Below are positions 6,519-15,796 of a stretch of 64,000 bases of DNA, piece after piece. The notes under the pieces were generated by a model that saw only the letters and a list, made by a program, of their open reading frames with translations, did no database searches and was not told the DNA's origin. Each line of letters begins with the position of its first letter. The first letter of the stretch is position 1. Source of the DNA: Thermaurantimonas sp046299575 (GTDB taxonomy: Bacteria; Bacteroidota; Bacteroidia; Flavobacteriales; Schleiferiaceae); the NCBI RefSeq assembly GCF_046299575.1, contig NZ_JBKBHX010000001.1, forward strand, positions 62,001 to 126,000, written 5' to 3'. The position numbers were made by a program, and so were the translations under genes.

Positions 6519-9500
6519 TTAAAAAAAGGCTTTTAATTGAACTGCACCGTTTTGTATGAACGTCATTTGTTGTCCCCATCGGGCTTCATAGGTCAGACTA
6601 ATCTGCAGACCTGTAGCGAGATTTCTTTGTATTTGAAGGTTTACAATTACATTGTCGCCTGCCTGTAGGCCCTCGAGCATTGAAAAACCAAGAGGTGAAT
6701 TAGCCTCGCCCGTGAAGGCATTTCGCACCCATTGTACAGTAGAAGTAATGGCATAGGAAGAGGCTGAAGCTAAGTAATTTTCAGTTAAAAGGCGCCATGA
6801 ACTGAGCATAGCTTGCTGCGAAGTTTTTAAGCTGCGCTCTATCCCGATGCTCAAGCGATACCGTTCATTGGGTTGAAATTCCAGTTTTGGATTGAATAAT
6901 ATTTCCCGGAAAGAAAAATTTCGATTGACAAAATTCTGAGAAATATTCTCCCGTTGGCCAATATTAAAGGTGAAGCGCGCAATAATTGGTGGCAGTACTC
7001 TCCAGCGAACGTTGAATGGATGCTCTGTTTTTCGTACTTCCTCAATGCCAAACGAAAGCAAATTCGCAGTTGAGTTGGTTAAATAAGAGATATCCCATCC
7101 AAATTTGTTTTTGCTTCGGTCAAAAAACAAGGTGTGTCGCTGCTGGTTAAAAGCACCTAAGACAGCAGTATCTGAAGCATTCAGAGCGGATAAGTAAAAT
7201 AATTTGTTGACGTTGTTGTTCAGCTGCCTGCGACTGTCATATTGCAAGGTTGACTGTATGCTAAAACGCGTTAAATACCGGCCAATTCCTCCGGTCAATT
7301 TTTGTGAAAATACTGCAGGATTGAAAAGGATAGATTGAGATAACTTGTTGAATTCTACTCTTATAAAGTCTGATGACGGAGCAAATATGCGGAGGTAGCG
7401 AGCCTCTGCCGGAAACCGCGCCGGCTCAAATTCGTCTAATTCCTTTATACCATTTTCGTTGTAATCGATCCATGTGTGAGTACCTGTGCCTGCCGGCACC
7501 TCAATGTAACTGAAAATACGTCGGGGTTCTGTGCCGGTGCCACTTTCCAGAAAGGTATTAAGCAGCAAAGAAGATCGCAACCATCGCTGCTGCAGCCTAA
7601 TACGTCCGGTGTACGCTGCAAAATCTTGTTGGTTTACAACTTCTTGAAAATCAATTTTTCTGTAAAGAAGTGAGGAATTCACTTGCACATTCGAACTCCA
7701 GCGCCAATCGGTGCGCACTCCGGCGCCATGCGATCGGGCGGCATTCAGGATTACCTGATTATATACAGTATCGTCCGTACGAACAATTGTAAAAAGCTCC
7801 AAATAATTCGCTCGTTTATCTGATATCCTTACATAAGGCTCAGCATAATAAAATTGATAGGAACCATCGACTAAAGCTGACTGAAAACTTCTCACATTTC
7901 GCTCCACATCTGTCCGTACACCCATTGCAAGTGCTTTTAACAGCAAAAAGCGCACATCCCCATTTTGCCGAAAAAAAGAACCTCGACTCTGATTTCCTGA
8001 AATAGAAAGCACTGAAATTCTGCTTGTAAAATTTAAAAATTTAGTTTTTGAACCAACTTCGGCCGACACTTTATTCCTCTGTTCACTGCCTTGGTTCAGG
8101 AGTGAATATTCTGCCTGCATTTGAAGAGTAGAATCCATTTCGAGGCCTATAGAAACAGCCATTAAAAACTGATTCTCAGACCCTGTAGCAGAAGTTAATG
8201 CCCAATCGCGCTGAAATTCCACTTGTCTTACGCGCTCAACAGTTGTAAAAGTTGACTGCATCCAGTCAACAAAGGCTTGAGACTTATAAAGAGTTTTACC
8301 AATTTTCTGATGAAACCCATGTTTGGCTCTTAGTGCAAGACCATATGTTTGAGACTCACTAAGGGAATAACGATTTACATCTTTCTGACTGGCAGCCAGC
8401 TGTAGTTCAATATTGCCCATTCTTTCGCCATCAAAAGTTGTTTTTAAAGACGATATCCTCAGCGCTTGAGGCGGAATGAGTTGTTTTACAGGCTCATAGC
8501 TTCCCTGAGGCTGTCCATTTACCGGAGCTATCCATTCGTACACTCTACCGTTGAGCGTTTTATTAGCTTGCACATAGTTGCCTTTGCCCTGACCAACGAA
8601 GCTAAACTGCACTCGATACAATTGCCTGGTAGAGTCGCGAGAATACACAAAAACATCCCCAAATCCAGGCATTGCCACTTTTTCATACAAGATTTCATCG
8701 CTTACGTAAGACACTGCAACTGCCGTTGGGATCTGCATTTGATTCAAATCAGTTCCTGCCTGTGCCAATATCATTTTTTCCTGGTCAGTAAGGTCTTGAA
8801 ACAGAGTTTGATTTCGACTGTCCGACTCTTGGTAGTGAACTATCTCAGCCTTTAATCTTTTTTTCGAAATTCCAGCTTTAGCATAGCCTACTGTACGCAG
8901 ATAGAGCAAAGTAGTGTACTGAAACTCAACCACAATTCTTCTGTCTCGAGTTATGGGGCGAAGCGCGGTGAAGGTGATCTCACCAGCGTTATAATCGATC
9001 ACATAGTCATTCTCCTGACCACGTGTGAGCAAATGACCATCGATATAAACGCGCTCGCTACCTGATACGATGACGATAAAAAGCTCATTGTTGTTCCCAA
9101 AAAGCTTATAAGGCCCTTGATTGCCCTCTTGCCCCATAAACGAATTTCTGGCAAAAATTCCCCTGGATGCAGCACCATTGAGCTCACCAGAGAGCTGAAA
9201 GGAAGATTTATTTACACTCTGATGAGTTGAAATTCCAATCCCCGTCACACGACGATCAAAAGTCAGAAAGTAATGATCTGAATTGGCGATTGAGTAATCA
9301 CCTGCCACCAGTTTACCTCTATTGGGATGAGACACTTCCATGTAAATCCGGTCGATGTCGCGCAACTGTTGTGAGTATCCATCTGGCTGAATGGGTACCC
9401 GATTATCCGCAATGGAGGCCTTAATTGTTGTACTATCAGGCAAGGTGCCCGATATCTGTAAATCGAGTGTCGAATTCAGCACAGCGCTTTGGTTAGATCC

Positions 9501-9953
9501 TACCCGAACAGCCCTACTTATAGCTCCTGTGCGAGAAATTCCCGCAAAGTCAGATTCAAAAAGTCTATTGGTAGATTTTACGACTATCGCTTCGCGTTCG
9601 TCAGCCCTATCCAGTGAAGCTTTGGACACAATTTTTTTGCGATCAAGCCCCTCTACCGATGCTAAAAACCTATCAGGCAATAGGTAATACGATATTTCAA
9701 CTTCCAAAGCTTCACAACGGTTCCAATAAGCAAATCCCGAATCCAGCACCGCAAGACAACTATCTGAATAAGAACTTTTTACAGAAATTTGAAGGGAAGG
9801 AAGATAGGTTCTTTCTGGAAGTTTCAGTGTATCTTCTGCCGCTAACTTATAGACCTGAGAAACAAAACGAGGATTGATATTTTGAGCAGAAACCGTGACA
9901 AAAAGAACTTTTGTCACAACGAAACATGATAAAATCAATCCCCATCTATTCAT
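6519..9953 (-). CDS. Large uncharacterised outer-membrane beta-barrel protein (1144 residues)
   Basis: Exported protein with signal peptide (MNRWGLILSCFVVTKVLFVTVSAQ). I know the type from Bacteroidota genomes but not a name or function. Two recognisable blocks occur in the N-terminal third: GAISRAVRVGSNQSAVLNS followed by LDLQISGTLPDSTTIKASIAD and VPIQPDGYSQQL (about residues 145-205), and then GSERVYIDGHLLTRG, DYVIDYNAGEITFTALRPI and RRIVVEFQY (about 295-345). The latter echo the strand pattern of SprA-like surface proteins. The remaining 800 residues are alternating beta strands rich in aromatic ends, as in a big barrel. It has no sorting domain, so it is probably an integral barrel itself. 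It starts divergently from the exonuclease III gene with 52 bases between. Confidence 0.6.
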   Translation of the reverse strand: MNRWGLILSCFVVTKVLFVTVSAQNINPRFVSQVYKLAAEDTLKLPERTYLPSLQISVKSSYSDSCLAVLDSGFAYWNRCEALEVEISYYLLPDRFLASVEGLDRKKIVSKASLDRADEREAIVVKSTNRLFESDFAGISRTGAISRAVRVGSNQSAVLNSTLDLQISGTLPDSTTIKASIADNRVPIQPDGYSQQLRDIDRIYMEVSHPNRGKLVAGDYSIANSDHYFLTFDRRVTGIGISTHQSVNKSSFQLSGELNGAASRGIFARNSFMGQEGNQGPYKLFGNNNELFIVIVSGSERVYIDGHLLTRGQENDYVIDYNAGEITFTALRPITRDRRIVVEFQYTTLLYLRTVGYAKAGISKKRLKAEIVHYQESDSRNQTLFQDLTDQEKMILAQAGTDLNQMQIPTAVAVSYVSDEILYEKVAMPGFGDVFVYSRDSTRQLYRVQFSFVGQGKGNYVQANKTLNGRVYEWIAPVNGQPQGSYEPVKQLIPPQALRISSLKTTFDGERMGNIELQLAASQKDVNRYSLSESQTYGLALRAKHGFHQKIGKTLYKSQAFVDWMQSTFTTVERVRQVEFQRDWALTSATGSENQFLMAVSIGLEMDSTLQMQAEYSLLNQGSEQRNKVSAEVGSKTKFLNFTSRISVLSISGNQSRGSFFRQNGDVRFLLLKALAMGVRTDVERNVRSFQSALVDGSYQFYYAEPYVRISDKRANYLELFTIVRTDDTVYNQVILNAARSHGAGVRTDWRWSSNVQVNSSLLYRKIDFQEVVNQQDFAAYTGRIRLQQRWLRSSLLLNTFLESGTGTEPRRIFSYIEVPAGTGTHTWIDYNENGIKELDEFEPARFPAEARYLRIFAPSSDFIRVEFNKLSQSILFNPAVFSQKLTGGIGRYLTRFSIQSTLQYDSRRQLNNNVNKLFYLSALNASDTAVLGAFNQQRHTLFFDRSKNKFGWDISYLTNSTANLLSFGIEEVRKTEHPFNVRWRVLPPIIARFTFNIGQRENISQNFVNRNFSFREILFNPKLEFQPNERYRLSIGIERSLKTSQQAMLSSWRLLTENYLASASSYAITSTVQWVRNAFTGEANSPLGFSMLEGLQAGDNVIVNLQIQRNLATGLQISLTYEARWGQQMTFIQNGAVQLKAFF

Positions 9954-10005
9954 TCAAAAGACTATCTTCGCTCGAATTTGTGTACTACAAACTAACGGAT
10001 TTTGG

Positions 10006-10770
10006 ATGAATATAATTACTTATAATGTAAATGGCATAAGAGCAGCGATCAACAAAGGCTTTTTAGACTGGCTAAAAAAGGAAAATCCCGATATTCTTTG
10101 TTTGCAGGAGATTAAAGCTGATGCCTCGCAAATTGACTTTTCACCCTTTGAACAACTCGGCTATAACATACAGTGGCATGAAGCTGAGAAGAAAGGCTAC
10201 TCAGGAGTAGCCATTTTGTCAAAACCTCATCCTAAATCTACCATTAAAGGCTGTGGAATCGATTACATCGACAAAGAAGGCAGAATTTTACTCAATGAAT
10301 ACGATACTTTTACTCTTGTATCGATTTATATACCTTCAGGCAGCAGTGGCGACGAGCGCCAGGATGTTAAAATGAAATTTTTAGAAGATTTTTTAAAGTA
10401 CACCGATACTTTAAAATCCAGATATGCCAACATCATTTTGGCTGGAGATTTTAACATTTGTCACAAACCAATAGACATTCACGATCCTATTCGCAATGCC
10501 AAAAGCAGCGGCTTTTTACCCGAGGAGAGAGAATGGTTCGATCGGTTTGTAGAACACGGATGGGTAGATTCCTTCCGAGTGCTTAATCAAGAACCACATC
10601 AGTATACCTGGTGGACTTATAGAGCAGGGGCACGGGCAAAAAACAAAGGATGGCGAATTGATTATCAAATGCTCACTCCTGCGTTGAAAGATCAGCTCGA
10701 AAGCGTAAAAATTTTATCTGATGTAAATCATAGCGATCACTGTCCCTATAAAATTGAGATTAATGTTTGA
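10006..10770 (+). CDS. xth: Exodeoxyribonuclease III / AP endonuclease
   Basis: DNA repair enzyme that cuts 5' of abasic sites and removes 3' blocks from DNA. Length 254 residues, standard. The exonuclease-endonuclease-phosphatase motifs are complete: YNVNGIRA (6-13), LCLQEIKA with the metal-binding Glu35, the SGVAILSK block, AGDFNICH, and the terminal SDHCPYKIEI with the catalytic His. The open frame runs 37 codons further upstream but without family similarity, so ATG 10006 (MNIITYNVNG) is the start. The next gene, a kinase, begins 17 bases after the stop. Confidence 0.96.
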   Translation: MNIITYNVNGIRAAINKGFLDWLKKENPDILCLQEIKADASQIDFSPFEQLGYNIQWHEAEKKGYSGVAILSKPHPKSTIKGCGIDYIDKEGRILLNEYDTFTLVSIYIPSGSSGDERQDVKMKFLEDFLKYTDTLKSRYANIILAGDFNICHKPIDIHDPIRNAKSSGFLPEEREWFDRFVEHGWVDSFRVLNQEPHQYTWWTYRAGARAKNKGWRIDYQMLTPALKDQLESVKILSDVNHSDHCPYKIEINV

Positions 10771-10787
10771 ACGAAAAAAGTAAAACT

Positions 10788-12197
10788 ATGAATACAGAAC
10801 TCTTCAAACAGATAGTAGATAAAAGTCAGATTCCAACGCTAATCTGTTTAAAGAATGAACGTATTTATGAAAATCAATCCTTTAATAATCTGCTGAAAAC
10901 TGCTAAGATAAATACTGATGAATTCATTAAAAAATATTTGCAAAGTGATAAACCTACTATAGAAATAAGTCTGAATGACAAGAACATTTACTTTCATATT
11001 TATAAACAAGCAATTAACACTTCACTTATTTCTTATCAGATAATCGACGTAACAGAAGAGCAAATTCATTTAAAGAATTTGGAAAATTCATTAAAAAGCC
11101 TACATGAAATCGATAAACAGAGAAAAGTATTTTTAGAAAATCTTTCGCATGAATTACGTACACCATTGACGGGCATTATAGGTTTTACGGATTTATTGAA
11201 ATACACAGATTTAAGTGAAGAAGCACAAATGTATTTAGAGAGCTTATCAGAGTCAGCCAATAGGATGGTCGAAACTTTAAATAATATAAACGACTTCACA
11301 TTACTTACTTCTGAAAATAACAGTGTTGAAATACAAGAAATTGATATTTATCACACACTTAAATCGCTGTGTGATGCCTCTTATTACAAAGCAAAAGCGA
11401 AACAATTGAAAATACACCTAACTGGTGAGGTAGCCCCTGAAATAAAATTTTTTACTGATATCAAAAAATTAGAGACTATAGTAAAACAATTGCTTTCGAA
11501 TGCTATAAAATTTACAGATAAAGGTAAAATAGAAATATCGTATGAAGTGACAGAAGACTTATGTAGAATTTCAGTAAAAGATACTGGAATCGGGATACCT
11601 GAAGATAAAATAGATGAATGTTTTGATGACTTTAAACAGTTGAGTGAAGGTTATAACAGACATTACGAAGGCTCAGGTATCGGGTTAAGCATTGTAAGAA
11701 AATTAGTGAATTTACTTAAAGGCAATATTCGCGTAGAAAGTAGAGTAAATGAAGGGAGTACTTTTACGATAGAAATTCCCAACGCAAAAGTAAAATTTGA
11801 AAAGCCTGAAATTTCTATAACAAAAAAACAAGGAAACAACATTCTCTATGTAGAAGACAATTATCTAAATCAAAAATTACTTCAAATAAGCTTAGGTAAG
11901 AAATACAATATTACCTTAGCTGACAATGCCGAAGAAGGTTTAAAATGGATAAGGCAAAAAGATTTTGATCTGGTGCTAATGGATATTAATCTCGGAAAAG
12001 GTATGGACGGTATACAGGCAATGAAAGAAATCAAAAAATATCCCAAATACTCAAAAACGCCGGTCATTGCCCTTACCGCCTATGCATTAGCCAATGACGA
12101 AGAAAAATTTTTAAAAGAAGGATTTGATGATTACATACCTAAACCTTACACCAAAGACGAAATAACATCTAAAATTTCAAAGTTTATTCATGCATAA
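10788..12197 (+). CDS. Cytoplasmic hybrid sensor histidine kinase (PAS-like, HisKA, HATPase, REC)
   Basis: Two-component phosphorelay protein of 469 residues without membrane segments. A PAS-like sensory region (about 1-90) is followed by a short coiled coil, HisKA with the phospho-acceptor His121 in ENLSHELRTPLTG, HATPase with the N-box LLSNAIKF, G1 box DTGIGIP (from residue 265) and G2 box GSGIGLSIV, then a receiver domain (VEDN acidic pair near residue 350, phospho-acceptor Asp399 in VLMDINLG, LTAYA threonine, KPY lysine). A TTG at 10767 overlaps the exonuclease stop, but ATG 10788 is more credible. The output partner is not in the window. The frameshifted kinase next door may belong to the same pathway. 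Confidence 0.9.
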   Translation: MNTELFKQIVDKSQIPTLICLKNERIYENQSFNNLLKTAKINTDEFIKKYLQSDKPTIEISLNDKNIYFHIYKQAINTSLISYQIIDVTEEQIHLKNLENSLKSLHEIDKQRKVFLENLSHELRTPLTGIIGFTDLLKYTDLSEEAQMYLESLSESANRMVETLNNINDFTLLTSENNSVEIQEIDIYHTLKSLCDASYYKAKAKQLKIHLTGEVAPEIKFFTDIKKLETIVKQLLSNAIKFTDKGKIEISYEVTEDLCRISVKDTGIGIPEDKIDECFDDFKQLSEGYNRHYEGSGIGLSIVRKLVNLLKGNIRVESRVNEGSTFTIEIPNAKVKFEKPEISITKKQGNNILYVEDNYLNQKLLQISLGKKYNITLADNAEEGLKWIRQKDFDLVLMDINLGKGMDGIQAMKEIKKYPKYSKTPVIALTAYALANDEEKFLKEGFDDYIPKPYTKDEITSKISKFIHA

Positions 12198-12217
12198 ATT
12201 CATTTAAAAAGTTGAAG

Positions 12218-12940
12218 ATGGATAAAATCCCAAATGTTACTTTAAAGTATAAAGTAAAACTTCTTAGAAATTCCGAGGGAAACATTGTAGACTTCATAGT
12301 CGAAGAATGGAATGACTCAAGTATTGAATTCATAAAAGAATTATCTTTATTCAATGGGCCTGTTTCATACAAAGCTCTCGAAAAGAATTTCGGATTTGAT
12401 AAAAGTTTTTTTGAAATGTTTATATCAAACGTTGAAACGTCTCCTATTGGAGTTTTTTATTTTTCAGGAAAAAAATATCCTGAGATTATATTCAAATTAA
12501 GATATTCCAATTTTGGTGACTTATTAGATATAAGTCTGAATATTGAAAGAGAAATAACCTTACAAGAATTCGATGAAATCAATGAAATAAAATTTTTTTA
12601 CGAGAACATCTTCCATCACTCAAGTGATGCCATCTTTATTGTGGAATACAAGAATAATCAATTTAGATATATTACAAACAATAAAAAACACAGACTTGAA
12701 ACCAGAATCACCTTCGAAGCCATTCACAATAAAACTCCAGTTGATTTAGTAGGTCCTGAGCTGGGGAAAAAAATTGAGGAGAATTATTTAAAAGCGTTGA
12801 ATTCCAATGAAGTCATTACATATGAAGAATATTTAGAATTGCCGGCTGGTGCTAAATATTGGTTAACCTCACTAAAAAAAAATTGTCATTGCAAAATCAG
12901 AAAGAACTATAATTATTGGCAGCTCAAGAGATATTACTGA
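12218..12940 (+). CDS. Sensor histidine kinase, N-terminal part (PAS), ends by frameshift
   Basis: First part of a kinase gene interrupted by a frameshift. From ATG 12218 it encodes two PAS-like regions: a first one (about residues 1-115) and a second starting FFYENIFHHSSDAIFIVEY and containing YEEYLELPAGAKYWLTSLKK, the usual end of a PAS core. After the run of nine A at 12874-12882 the frame leaves the family sequence and stops at 12940. With one A fewer it would continue as IVIAKSERTIIIGSSRDITE, a textbook PAS C-terminal motif, into the kinase half. An upstream TTG at 12212 is possible. The gene follows the hybrid kinase by 20 bases. Confidence 0.75.
   Translation: MDKIPNVTLKYKVKLLRNSEGNIVDFIVEEWNDSSIEFIKELSLFNGPVSYKALEKNFGFDKSFFEMFISNVETSPIGVFYFSGKKYPEIIFKLRYSNFGDLLDISLNIEREITLQEFDEINEIKFFYENIFHHSSDAIFIVEYKNNQFRYITNNKKHRLETRITFEAIHNKTPVDLVGPELGKKIEENYLKALNSNEVITYEEYLELPAGAKYWLTSLKKNCHCKIRKNYNYWQLKRYY
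12874..12882 (+). other. A9 homopolymer at the kinase frameshift
   Basis: Nine consecutive A. Removing one (or adding two) joins the PAS half to the kinase half without any lost residues. A9 is a known type of slippery site for RNA polymerase and also a common place for sequencing error or phase-variation-like slippage; the sequence alone cannot decide between these. Confidence 0.85.
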
Positions 12941-13694
12941 ACTTAAAATCAAAGAAATTAAAAATCAAAAACTCATTGAACAGTTAGAAGAAGCCAATTC
13001 TATAAAAAATAAATTTTTTACCATTATAGCCCACGACCTTAAAAATCCATTGCACAATAGTCTTTCTATAGCAGATTTATTATATGAAAGCATAGATTCA
13101 CTTTCGTTGCAAGAATTGAAGGACTATCTCAAATTGCTTAATATTAGTTTAAAAAATGCCTCGGAATTGTTGAGCAATCTATTGGTATGGTCATCAAGTC
13201 AAATGAAGGGACTTTCAGTAGAATTCGAACCCATATATCTTAAAAAAATTATTGATAAAGTTTTACAGGGATTAGAACTTAACATCAATGAAAAGAAGAT
13301 TACAGTAATTAAAGAAAATCTGGAAAACACTATTGTATATTGTGATAGCAATAGTTTGTACTTTATTCTTCGAAATTTGCTCTCTAATGCCATCAAATTT
13401 TCGCACATGAACGGAGAAATAATAATCGAATCAATAATTCTTCCAAATGATGAAATTCAAATCTCTATTCGAGACAATGGTATTGGTATCAGTGATGAAA
13501 ACAAAGAAAAATTATTTACCTTTTTAACTAAGTCAACTTTAGGCACATTTGGCGAGAAAGGTTCAGGACTTGGTCTTGCCCTTGTAAAAGAATTTGTAGA
13601 AAAAAATAAGGGAAGAATTTTATTTGAAAGTGAATTGGGAAAAGGTACGACATTTCATGTAATTCTTCCAGCTTTTAAACCTCTGAAAAGATAA
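12882..13694 (+). CDS. Sensor histidine kinase, C-terminal part (HisKA, HATPase), continues the frame after the A9 run
   Basis: Kinase half of the split gene, open from just after the A-run to the stop at 13694. It starts with the PAS end IIIGSSRDITELK, a coiled coil (IKEIKNQKLIEQLEEANS), and HisKA with the acceptor histidine at 13032-13034 in FTIIAHDLKNPL. It ends with HATPase: N-box LLSNAIKF, G1 RDNGIGIS, G2 GSGLGLALV. There is no receiver domain. Without a frameshift event, the only internal start (TTG 13050) would lie after the acceptor histidine and give a non-functional kinase, so function depends on slippage or on the frameshift being an artefact. The stop is two bases before the dehydrogenase start. 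Confidence 0.75.
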   Translation: MVIAKSERTIIIGSSRDITELKIKEIKNQKLIEQLEEANSIKNKFFTIIAHDLKNPLHNSLSIADLLYESIDSLSLQELKDYLKLLNISLKNASELLSNLLVWSSSQMKGLSVEFEPIYLKKIIDKVLQGLELNINEKKITVIKENLENTIVYCDSNSLYFILRNLLSNAIKFSHMNGEIIIESIILPNDEIQISIRDNGIGISDENKEKLFTFLTKSTLGTFGEKGSGLGLALVKEFVEKNKGRILFESELGKGTTFHVILPAFKPLKR

Positions 13695-13696
13695 AT

Positions 13697-14854
13697 ATGA
13701 AAATAAATTCAATAGGTATAGCAGGTGCTGGTACAATGGGTATTGGCATCGCACAATTAGCCGCACAAAAAGGATATAATGTGCTCTTTTATGACATTCA
13801 CCAAAGTAATTTAGATAAAGCGAAAAAAATCATTGAAGACAACTTAGTGAAATTGACTGAAAAGGGCAAACTAAATAATATTTCTTCCCTGGAAATAATC
13901 AAGAGAATTCATTACACTGATCAACTTAAAAATTTATCAGATAGCTCACTACTAATCGAAGCCATTGTAGAAAACTTTGAGGCAAAAAAGACGCTATTTA
14001 GTCAGATTGAAAAAGTTGTATCAGATACCTGCATTATAGCTTCCAATACCTCAAGTTTGAGCATAAATCGATTAAGCAGTGTATTTACACGTCCGGAAAG
14101 ATTTATTGGGCTTCACTTTTTCAATCCTGCTACAATAATGAAGCTCGTGGAAATAATACCAGGTATCAACACCTCAATGACCATCGTTGATAGCTTAAAA
14201 GACCTGATGAAAAATTGGGGTAAAGTACCTGCTTTAGCTAAGGATACACCTGGATTTATTGTGAATCGAGTAGCTCGACCTTTTTATGGTGAGGCTCTTC
14301 GGATCGCTGAAGAAGGACTGGCTACACCGGCCGAGATCGATCACATCATGAAGACGCTGGGTGGCTTTCGGATGGGACCTTTCGAGCTGATGGACTTTAT
14401 CGGTCTGGATGTGAATTTTTCGGTGAGCTATTCTGTGTTTGAGCAGCTCTATTATGACCCACGCTACAGACCCTCTCTGTTGCAACAGCGAATGATGGAA
14501 TCAGGCCGCCTTGGTCGCAAGGTTGGGAAAGGGTTCTACGATTACAGCCTTCCAAATCCGTTTGAACTAAGTCAAGCTCCCGATGAATCAAAAAGTCATG
14601 CGATTTTCTTTCGCATACTGAGCATGCTTATCAATGAGGCAGTGGATGCTGTCTATTTGCAAATAGCCGATGCACAGGCTGTAGATGAAGCGATGATGTA
14701 TGGAGCGAACTATCCCAAGGGCTTGATCGCCTGGGGAAAAGAGATTGGCTTTGAGAAAGTAAAAGCTGAAATCGACCGCTTGTTTGAATATTATAAAGAC
14801 ATGCGCTACAGGGCCTCCGCTGGGTTTTATGTGATTGACAGACTCTTAAATTAA
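13697..14854 (+). CDS. 3-hydroxyacyl-CoA (3-hydroxybutyryl-CoA) dehydrogenase
   Basis: NAD-dependent oxidation of 3-hydroxyacyl-CoA to 3-ketoacyl-CoA, in fatty-acid degradation or in butanoate or phenylacetate metabolism. Rossmann motif GAGTMG (10-15), SNTSSLSI (116-123) with the active-site serine, and GLHFFNPA with catalytic His140. Two copies of the C-terminal 3HCDH domain are present (from about residue 185 and from about 300), giving 385 residues, longer than the single-domain form. It follows the kinase by two bases. A thiolase that could take its product is at 46520 in this window. Base composition changes within the gene: 75 of 240 bases are G or C in 13741-13980 but 122 of 240 in 14281-14520. 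Confidence 0.93.
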   Translation: MKINSIGIAGAGTMGIGIAQLAAQKGYNVLFYDIHQSNLDKAKKIIEDNLVKLTEKGKLNNISSLEIIKRIHYTDQLKNLSDSSLLIEAIVENFEAKKTLFSQIEKVVSDTCIIASNTSSLSINRLSSVFTRPERFIGLHFFNPATIMKLVEIIPGINTSMTIVDSLKDLMKNWGKVPALAKDTPGFIVNRVARPFYGEALRIAEEGLATPAEIDHIMKTLGGFRMGPFELMDFIGLDVNFSVSYSVFEQLYYDPRYRPSLLQQRMMESGRLGRKVGKGFYDYSLPNPFELSQAPDESKSHAIFFRILSMLINEAVDAVYLQIADAQAVDEAMMYGANYPKGLIAWGKEIGFEKVKAEIDRLFEYYKDMRYRASAGFYVIDRLLN

Positions 14855-14864
14855 ATACAGTTAT

Positions 14865-15779
14865 TTAAGCTTGAGGTTGTTTTTCGGACAGTGTTAGCAG
14901 TCTGAAAACATCCTCGAGTCTTACATCCTTATGTTGAATGCTGAGAATGGCATTTTCAGTAACCACAGCTTTTTCAAAAATGGCTTTTCTCAAATCCTTT
15001 TTGGCGTCTGTATCGATGTGCCAGTGATTTGCTTCGCGCTTCACCTTAAGCACACCGTCTATAGACTTAAACCAGGCAGCACTGACCTCTTTTTCGAGCT
15101 GAACGACCAGCGTCTGGCGACCAGTGGCTTGTTTAAGAGCTTCGGTGGTGGTATCGGCCACTATTTTTCCCTTGTTAATAATGATTACTCTGTCGCAGAG
15201 GATCTCTACCTCTTGCATGATATGTGTGGAGAGCATTACGGTCTTAGAGCGCCCCAGTTCTTTAATGAGTTGGCGAATTTCAACGATTTGGTTTGGATCG
15301 AGGCCTGTGGTTGGTTCGTCGAGGATCAAGACTTCAGGATCGTGTATGAGAGCATGTGCCAAACCAACGCGTTGGCGATACCCTTTTGAAAGTTGACCTA
15401 TGCGCTTATGAGCTTCAGGAGTCAGGCCTGTCTTTTCGATCATTTCCTCTACACGGGTTTTAGATACTTTCTGAAGACTGGCCATAAAGTAGAGAAATTC
15501 GCGAACATACATGTCGAGGTACAGAGGATTGTGCTCAGGCAGATAGCCAATTTTTTTTCTTACTTCGATGCTGTGTTGATTTACGTCGAGCCCGTCGACA
15601 GCTGCATATCCCTCAGTAGCCGGAATAAAACCAGTGAGAATTTTCATCATGGTGCTTTTTCCTGCCCCATTTGGGCCTAAAAAGCCAACGATTTCTCCTT
15701 TTTTAACTTTAAAACTCACCTGATCAAGGGCACGCTGTGTGCCGTAAATCTTTGTAACCTTCTGTACTTCGAGCGACAT
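14865..15779 (-). CDS. gldA: Gliding-motility ABC transporter ATP-binding protein GldA
   Basis: ATPase subunit of the GldA-GldF-GldG ABC transporter linked to gliding in Bacteroidota. 304 residues: Walker A GPNGAGKS (35-42), Q-loop region, signature LSKGYRQR (130-137), Walker B LILDEP (151-156), H-loop STHIM. It is followed by the C-terminal extension seen in the DUF4162-type gliding ABC proteins, ending EDVFRLLTLSEKQ. The start MSLEVQKVTKIYGTQRALD matches GldA better than generic ABC-2 ATPases. The membrane subunits are not here. It is the last gene of the ruvA-sprA-xseB-gldA string, 17 bases after xseB, and ends convergent to the dehydrogenase. Confidence 0.83.
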   Translation of the reverse strand: MSLEVQKVTKIYGTQRALDQVSFKVKKGEIVGFLGPNGAGKSTMMKILTGFIPATEGYAAVDGLDVNQHSIEVRKKIGYLPEHNPLYLDMYVREFLYFMASLQKVSKTRVEEMIEKTGLTPEAHKRIGQLSKGYRQRVGLAHALIHDPEVLILDEPTTGLDPNQIVEIRQLIKELGRSKTVMLSTHIMQEVEILCDRVIIINKGKIVADTTTEALKQATGRQTLVVQLEKEVSAAWFKSIDGVLKVKREANHWHIDTDAKKDLRKAIFEKAVVTENAILSIQHKDVRLEDVFRLLTLSEKQPQA

Positions 15780-15796
15780 CTTTCAAAATTTACGGA

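Noticed and set aside
9895..10005. Upstream extension of the exonuclease III frame
   Set aside because: It runs back into the divergent gene and has no family similarity; ATG 10006 gives the canonical start.
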